Assembly (NCBI GenBank): GCA_905397405.1
Contig: CAJPVJ010000084.1
Span: forward strand, 1-28,469
Reading direction: 5' to 3'
Origin: Oppiella nova
Lineage: Eukaryota; Arthropoda; Arachnida; Sarcoptiformes; Oppiidae
DNA: 28,469 nt
This document shows, piece by piece, positions 23,713 to 28,469 of the stretch (its first letter is position 1; each line of letters opens with the position of its first letter). The position numbers were made by a program, and so were the translations under genes. The notes beneath the pieces were generated by a model. It searched no databases. It saw only the letters and a list, made by a program, of their open reading frames with translations, and was not told the DNA's origin.

Positions 23713-25477
23713 CTGCACAACACACGCATACAAAACACAATATATCATCAGATTTGAGTGAAGATCAAATGGTTACAAATAATACAGTTTTCTCTCATTC
23801 TCTTTGAACACGATTTTTATTTTTCTCGCCTAAAACTCGCCGAAAAGTCACTCATTTTTGACTCATTTATTTCGCCAGCAATCGCGAGGCGAGAGTTTAA
23901 TGTTGTGTTAAATATGAGATATATTTTTCGCTAAAAACGTTTTTTTGCTCATTTAATTAGATTGTAATCTCTGTTTCGCCACTAATCTTATGCCCATATT
24001 TACTCACATATAGCTAAACGAGTGGTGATTTTTGTGTGGGCGCAGACACTAATAGGATGGAGACGTTTACCAGTTAACAGCAATTTCAATGTGTGTTTCT
24101 AACATAACTCATGTGTAGTTACAGTAAAATACTTTTTTTCTTAGCGCCAAAGAATTTTCTATAGTTTTTTATACTGTATTCAAGAGTTTTTGGGCTTTTT
24201 ATACAGTGTTTTGAATTATACTCCGTTATTAGTATTCTTAGCAGGTTTTAAGTGTTAGTTTGAAAAATTAGTTTAAAATCTAGTAGTCAATATTAGTGGT
24301 TATGCACCGAAAAATACACTTTTGTATAAACAATAAATAAATGCCCTCTTTATTAACTGAATTTATTAAATAATAACTCATTAAATGTAACTCTAATTTA
24401 ATTTTATTTATTTGTATTATTGTTTATGTTATAAGCATTTGGGACTTTTATGAGCGTTTAATAAACAATTTAAATATGAATTAACGGGTTGAGAGCACTG
24501 ATAAAATATAATATGAATTAAATATATGAATACTAACCGGAATGTAAGTACATCTGTGGAAAGGGAGAGAGAAAATAAAAACATTTCATTAGTCTTTTAA
24601 ATGCAAATATAATCGACAAAAGAGACAAGAATTAGATTTTTGTGACAAACAGTAATCAGTATTTAAATAAATACTTAATTATGGAAAATGATAATTATAT
24701 GTTTGGTGACATGTCTTACATGATTTCTAAGGTTTGTCTGTTTACTGAATCCTCGGTTACATATTTGACATTTGAAGGGCCAGGAGCCATTGTGCACATA
24801 CCTGTTGAACGGTGGAAAGGGAGACAAAATGAGCATTACAATTTAGACCATTTAGTTTTGTGCTTTGTTTAAACAGTAATCATAATGTAAATTAATTGTG
24901 TGAATAACGTCTAAATCGTCAATCAATTAGAGATTGAAATCTTTTTAAAATAATATTATATAAGAAGAAGAAGTAGTAGTAAAAGAAAACTCTGTTTTCC
25001 CACAAAACAAAAAATATATAATCAGTTCTTAAAGAGTTCTTTAAACTAGAGTTAAATGCATTTTGTGATCAAATAAAGTGAACTATACTTACATATGGCT
25101 CTTCAGATCACCCGGAGTTGGACTAAAAAAATAAGAGACAAACAAAATAAAAATTAAAAGCGGATCCATTGGTATGATTTGCACGAAAACAACAAAAATT
25201 AAATAAGAAAATGCAAAATCAAGAGAAAAATTATACGAATATATCATATTCTGTAGCAATAATTTAGTGTCTAATTTTACTGCAAAAAATAATTTCCAAC
25301 TCTTTTTATTATTATTTATATTCTCGTCCTAAAAGTCATAATTTAATAAATTGCTTCTCATTTATGAAAATATATATCATTTTTGCAAAAATGTTATTAA
25401 AAAATAGTAAAAACAGTTTTTTGTGGGGAAAATACTTACAAACTTTTGCTGCAGAGCTGACAGGCGTGTGGTTTCAC
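23498..25477 (-). CDS. C2H2 zinc-finger protein, 3' part of gene: five exons, three fingers plus C-terminal CxxC pair
   Basis: Likely a nuclear sequence-specific DNA-binding protein. Joining 25477-25440, 25122-25093, 24801-24720, 24553-24538 and 23712-23498 gives one open frame of 126 codons plus TGA. Every intron is GT-AG and the phases (2, 2, 0, 1) fit. Finger 1 is CQLC-x12-H-MYV-H (residues 6-26), finger 2 CQIC-x12-H-MYL-H (34-54) and finger 3 CEVC-x12-H-LKT-H (62-82). Linker 1-2 is the odd N-G-S-W-P-F-K; linker 2-3 is S-G-D-R-P-H-E, close to the classical TGEKP type. A CLRC-x15-CHEC pair follows before a short basic tail. In-frame TAG directly precedes the first exon, so at least one upstream exon (or a separate start) is needed; the N-terminus is unresolved. 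Exons are much richer in G+C than the introns. I recognise the fold but cannot name the orthologue. Confidence 0.93.
24538..24553 (-). CDS. Zinc-finger gene, 16-nt micro-exon
   Basis: A strong pyrimidine tract and acceptor (TCTCTCCCTTTCCACAG) are followed by ATGTACTTACATTCCG and donor GTTAGT. It reads M-Y-L-H-S-G and supplies the last zinc-binding His of finger 2 and the start of linker 2-3. Without it finger 2 lacks its second His and the frame to the last exon is lost (82-nt exon ends in phase 0, last exon starts in phase 1). Confidence 0.9.
24720..24801 (-). CDS. Zinc-finger gene, 82-nt exon (end of finger 1, linker, most of finger 2)
   Basis: Acceptor CCGTTCAACAG and donor GTAAGA. The leading G completes a Met codon (AT|G). 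It encodes YVH (second His of finger 1), the N-G-S-W-P-F linker, then CQIC, N-R-G-F-S-K-Q-T-N-L-R-N and the first His of finger 2, ending in phase 0. The plus-strand frame 24642-24872 over it is a shadow. Confidence 0.93.
25093..25122 (-). CDS. Zinc-finger gene, 30-nt exon (helix of finger 1)
   Basis: Acceptor CTTATTTTTTTAG and a near-ideal donor GTAAGTATAG. The first T completes a Phe codon (TT|T). It reads P-T-P-G-D-L-K-S-H and ends with AT of a split Met codon. Only one frame through the exon is open, and it is the finger frame. Confidence 0.92.
25440..25477 (-). CDS. Zinc-finger gene, 38-nt exon (CxxC knuckle of finger 1)
   Basis: Acceptor TTTGAATCCATAG, donor GTAAGT. It reads V-K-P-H-A-C-Q-L-C-S-K-S and ends in TT, phase 2. 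V-K-P-H looks like the end of an inter-finger linker (TG-V-KP), which suggests another finger may lie further upstream. The acceptor pyrimidine tract is weak. The intron ends in an in-frame TAG, so the frame cannot simply run through. Confidence 0.88.
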
Positions 25478-25843
25478 CTATGGATTCAAATCAAAATACA
25501 TATAAATGTGTCCATGTATTTAAAAACTAAGCAAAAAGTATTGCTTTTTATGAAAAATGCATTAATTTTTCTGTACACATATACTGCTGGCGTATACCGT
25601 GCATTATAAATAATTGGATTATTATTAAAGTATTTATTTTTCTCCACATATTTAGCCAAAAGACAAGAATTATATTTAATTTAAGAGTTGAGAAGAAGAG
25701 AGAAGTCAGTGAAGCGAAGAGAGAAATGTGAGATTCATATGAGAGATAAGAATTAATTAGATCACAGATGAACAGAGACTTTATGTGCGATAAACTGTAA
25801 GCAAAATAAAGAGAAATAATAATAATAATCGCACAGACATTAC

Positions 25844-25869
25844 CTGAATATTACATAGCATTTAGATAT
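25844..25869 (-). other. Candidate upstream exon (26 nt) of the zinc-finger gene
   Basis: On the minus strand a (CT)n tract ending CCTCTCAG is followed by ATATCTAAATGCTATG… and then TTCAG|GTAATG. If it is joined in phase 0 to 25477, an ATG inside it opens M-L-C-N-I-Q ahead of V-K-P-H-A-C; an in-frame TAA lies just before that ATG. This would make a 132-residue protein. The ATG context is not strong and CT tracts with AG are common here, so chance is likely. Confidence 0.25.
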
Positions 25870-25876
25870 CTGAGAG

Positions 25877-25902
25877 GAGAGAGAGAGAGAGAGAGAGAGA
25901 GA
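25877..25902. repeat. (GA)n microsatellite (CT tract on the gene strand)
   Basis: About 13 GA units. On the minus, gene-coding strand it is a (CT)n run immediately before a CTCAG, so it could act as a polypyrimidine tract for the candidate exon at 25844-25869. Confidence 0.96.
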
Positions 25903-26179
25903 TGATGTGTTACGAGTGTTTTGTGTGAGAAATTTATTTAAATAAAAACATTTAATGTCTCTTCTGTGGCAATAAACGGCGATAATTATATCGCGGACTC
26001 TGTGTATTGTATAATGCATTTTGAGTTCAGGGTTTCAAATAAAGTAAAGTCAAGTAATTTTCTTTTACTCGACATTATTATTCTTCTCTTGGATTAAAAG
26101 ATTGTTATTTATTATTAATGTGTGCGCTCTTAGCCTTACTGTACTCTCTCACACACTATGGCTAGTGAGGGAGAGAGCG

Positions 26180-26207
26180 GGAGAGAGAGAGAGAGAGAGA
26201 GAGAGAG
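26180..26207. repeat. (GA)n microsatellite
   Basis: About 14 GA units, preceded by an interrupted GAGAGAGCGG segment. Confidence 0.96.
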
Positions 26208-26906
26208 GTTATTAAAAATAGCTGCAATGAGCCTGAATGTGATGGTTGTCAAGTCATGCAAAAAAGTCTTATGCATCTCATATAATAAGAGTATCACTAT
26301 TGCCTCGGAGGGCTCTACACTAGCCGTCCAATTATTGGTCTAAAGCAGAGGTGAATAGTCGCTTCTGTAGGGTCTGTAGTGTCTGTGCGCTCCTGTATTA
26401 GAGCACCGGAGATGAGATGCGAGAGAGACTCGGAGTGTATGAGAAAAAGCGAGAACAGTGTCCGACAAAATCGAAATCGTTGTGTACTTTATAGCACACA
26501 AACTCTGCTCAAAGCCATGCAATCCTTGGCTATAGTTATCTTTTTTCTCTCACTCGTCATCTTTCTCGTCTCATCACAACTACCTGTGCTCTCTGTGTTG
26601 TTGATGCCTAAGGGCTGGCATTTCATTGCTATGCGTTTATGTCATTTCGTGCGCATATATACGCAAAACACAAACATAAGACATAAGAGTTACACAACTA
26701 TTGGATATGACTATAAAATTAGACGTGTTTTCCTATTATTATGAGTTGTCGTGAAGACCTAACAAACCGATTATCTCTCACTTTTTTGGATCAACTTTGA
26801 CGTGAAATGCAAGACTTGCACAACAAGTGTTGCGATTAATTTTGAGGCATAAAAATAATTGTATTAAATAATAATCATTCGTCTCATTACTAGCAATGCC
26901 TTTACA

Positions 26907-26910
<4 letters not shown>

Positions 26911-26937
<27 letters not shown>

Positions 26938-26994
26938 ATTCTCTCTCACACTTTATTACTCTCTTCTATCTCTCTCTCTCCCTCTCTTTATACT
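26911..26994. repeat. (CT)n microsatellite with degenerate second block
   Basis: A perfect TC run spans 26911-26937. A CT-rich imperfect block continues to about 26994. Confidence 0.93.
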
Positions 26995-28075
26995 CTCTTT
27001 AGGCTATAATAGCTTTATATAACAAAAAACTATTTCAGAATTTTATTATATTTTTTTCTTAATCATTCTCCCATAAGACATGTGTTCATTAACTCCCGGT
27101 GCTCTGCCGAGTAAATAAGGCTCACAAAGTTAAGTGGATGAGTGCAAGAAAAAATTAAAAACAAAATTGGCCACAAGTGTTGTGTGCCTCACATTTAGGT
27201 ATTTACATGTTATATACCTCTGAGCCGAACACAACACAGCACAGGTATAGCAGTGTAGTGGATGTGCTCACACAGGTATGCTATACTATAGTGTTGAGCG
27301 TATATAATCTGTGCACTGATTGCGTGATCAAACTGTCAAACGATAACTATATGTGAACTTCAATTGACCTTCAATTCAATTCTTGGTTCCGAAATGTTTT
27401 CTACATATATATTTTTTTTGCTCTTTCGGCTCCTGTATTACTCGACCACCCCTTGCCCTCGGGCTCCCAGCGCTCTACAGAGTAGTGCACACCTACTAAA
27501 AGGGTGACCCTTTCCCAGACTCCCGAATGTATCAATAGTTATAGATTATAAGGCACTCGTCAATCAGTAATTGTCTTTTCAATTCAAATCAAACTTCGGA
27601 ATACATTTGCTCTGAAAAGTGATATTTATTTTATATATGAATAAATAAGCGGAATAAATGTTTTTATAATATTATGTTATGTTCTCAGTCACTCTGTGAA
27701 TTGTAATTATTTGAAAATATATAAGTCAATTGTTATCATATTTTAATATTTAATAAATATGAGGAATATATTTATTATAAAAATTACTTTGATCTGTATA
27801 TTATATGCAAGCAGTTTATTTGAACTGAAAAAACATAATAAACTGAATAATAAATAATAAATTAAAGCATAGATTTCAAGGAAATTTTTGCTCTCAAAAC
27901 AACTAAAATCCAAGACTTTGATTATATTCACACCAATGCATGGCATTTGTGTTTGAAAAAAGTTTTTCATGAATGCATTTTTGGCGTTAGCATCGACTCT
28001 ATGATAGCGAAGGCTTTCGTGTCTCTCATATAAAATGCCAAAAGAAAAACTAAAATCGATATGATTTGCGATCAC

Positions 28076-28097
28076 AAACCGATTTGGGTGTGGATTG
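28076..28097 (+). repeat. Second copy of the 22-nt shared word
   Basis: Identical to 5650-5671, same strand, and in the plus frame it again reads KPIWVWI. The upstream context is only weakly similar, with an extra GATTTGCGATC-like segment. It is probably a small remnant of a dispersed repeat family. Confidence 0.75.
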
Positions 28098-28469
28098 AGA
28101 TTTTTGATTAAAAAAACGTAGGATGGCTTTGGCTTCAACACACACACACAACATCCCAGTGCTGTGTATACTCTATGAGTGCAACACTGGCAGCGCATAC
28201 GGTATACATAATGAATGCTTGTGTGCTGTTAGAGCTCACCAAACATGTCATAAGAGATACCAATTGATAGAGACTTTCAAGAACTCCATACAATTCACGA
28301 GAAAAGAGTTGTTTCTAACAAAACGGTTTAGCATTGAGTCTGAAAATCATAAACAAAACAACTGTTGGAAAAATTAACTGATAATTAGAAATATTTTGCA
28401 GCAAATGAGAGGCAAAAAAGAGTTGTTTTGTTGCATATGAATCAACAGTACTTCTCAGACACAGCTCCG

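Larger units (their letters stand above)
25870..28469. other. Upstream flank of the zinc-finger gene, no supported gene
   Basis: About 2.6 kb that should hold the promoter and/or further 5' exons. I could not identify a finger-encoding exon or a convincing promoter. A 151-codon minus open frame (27743-28198) is the longest gap-free frame in the window, but its translation is largely low-complexity and lacks a known motif. Contents noted separately are three CT/GA tracts, a 22-nt repeat word and AGAGCAC words. A short (CA)n run lies at about 28138-28150. Confidence 0.5.

Noticed and set aside
23346-23738. 130-codon minus open frame over the last zinc-finger exon
   Set aside because: It overlaps finger 3 in another frame. 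The finger frame has conserved Cys/His and matching splice phases, so this is a shadow.
26144-26165. Second possible micro-exon on the minus strand after a CT tract (donor GTAAGG)
   Set aside because: Its only open frame leads to a stop when joined to the next candidate exon. CT tracts followed by AG are frequent here, so it is probably chance.
27743-28198. 151-codon minus open frame
   Set aside because: Longest gap-free frame, and slightly longer than chance would suggest. The translation is rich in Phe/Ile/Leu/Tyr runs, lacks any motif and has no splice or codon-use support.

Overview
The window looks like an AT-rich animal nuclear genome, probably an arthropod. The evidence is one spliced C2H2 zinc-finger gene with canonical GT-AG introns, long non-coding flanks, no operon-like layout, and at least thirteen long (CT)n/(GA)n tracts. 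The species cannot be fixed from the sequence. No tRNA, rRNA, CRISPR array, virus-derived element or transposase gene was recognised.

Layout. (1) Positions 1-5432 are bounded by an inverted repeat (1-252 and 5162-5432) that is identical except for one 19-base indel. Its interior is very AT-rich, has no gene, and carries nested direct duplications: a 128-bp unit doubled at 3155-3410, and a unit of about 680 bp doubled at 3283-4654. (2) Positions 5433-12007 are gene-free, with microsatellites, a GC-richer patch with a hairpin near 11.2 kb and many short recurring motifs. (3) Positions 12008-14737 hold three nearly identical copies of one repeat unit in the order forward, 657-base assembly gap, reverse, truncated forward. 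This is either a real palindromic rearrangement or an assembly or amplification artefact. (4) Positions 14739-23160 are gene-free apart from simple repeats and two closely spaced TGGTG...CACCA palindromes. (5) The minus strand from 25477 down to 23498 holds the only gene I can support. (6) Positions 25870-28469 lie upstream of that gene and may contain its promoter and unseen 5' exons.

The gene is the main result. Five minus-strand exons (25440-25477, 25093-25122, 24720-24801, 24538-24553, 23498-23712) join in one frame with consistent phases and GT-AG borders. They encode 126 residues to a stop: three complete C2H2 fingers, an unusual finger 1-2 linker (N-G-S-W-P-F), a 16-nt micro-exon that supplies the end of finger 2, and a C-terminal CxxC-x15-CxxC module. 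Most of this is not visible in single-frame ORFs, because three of the four upstream exons are under 40 nt. It is probably a sequence-specific DNA-binding transcription factor in a gene desert. Several 7- to 11-base motifs recur across the flanks more often than base composition predicts and are candidate regulatory words.
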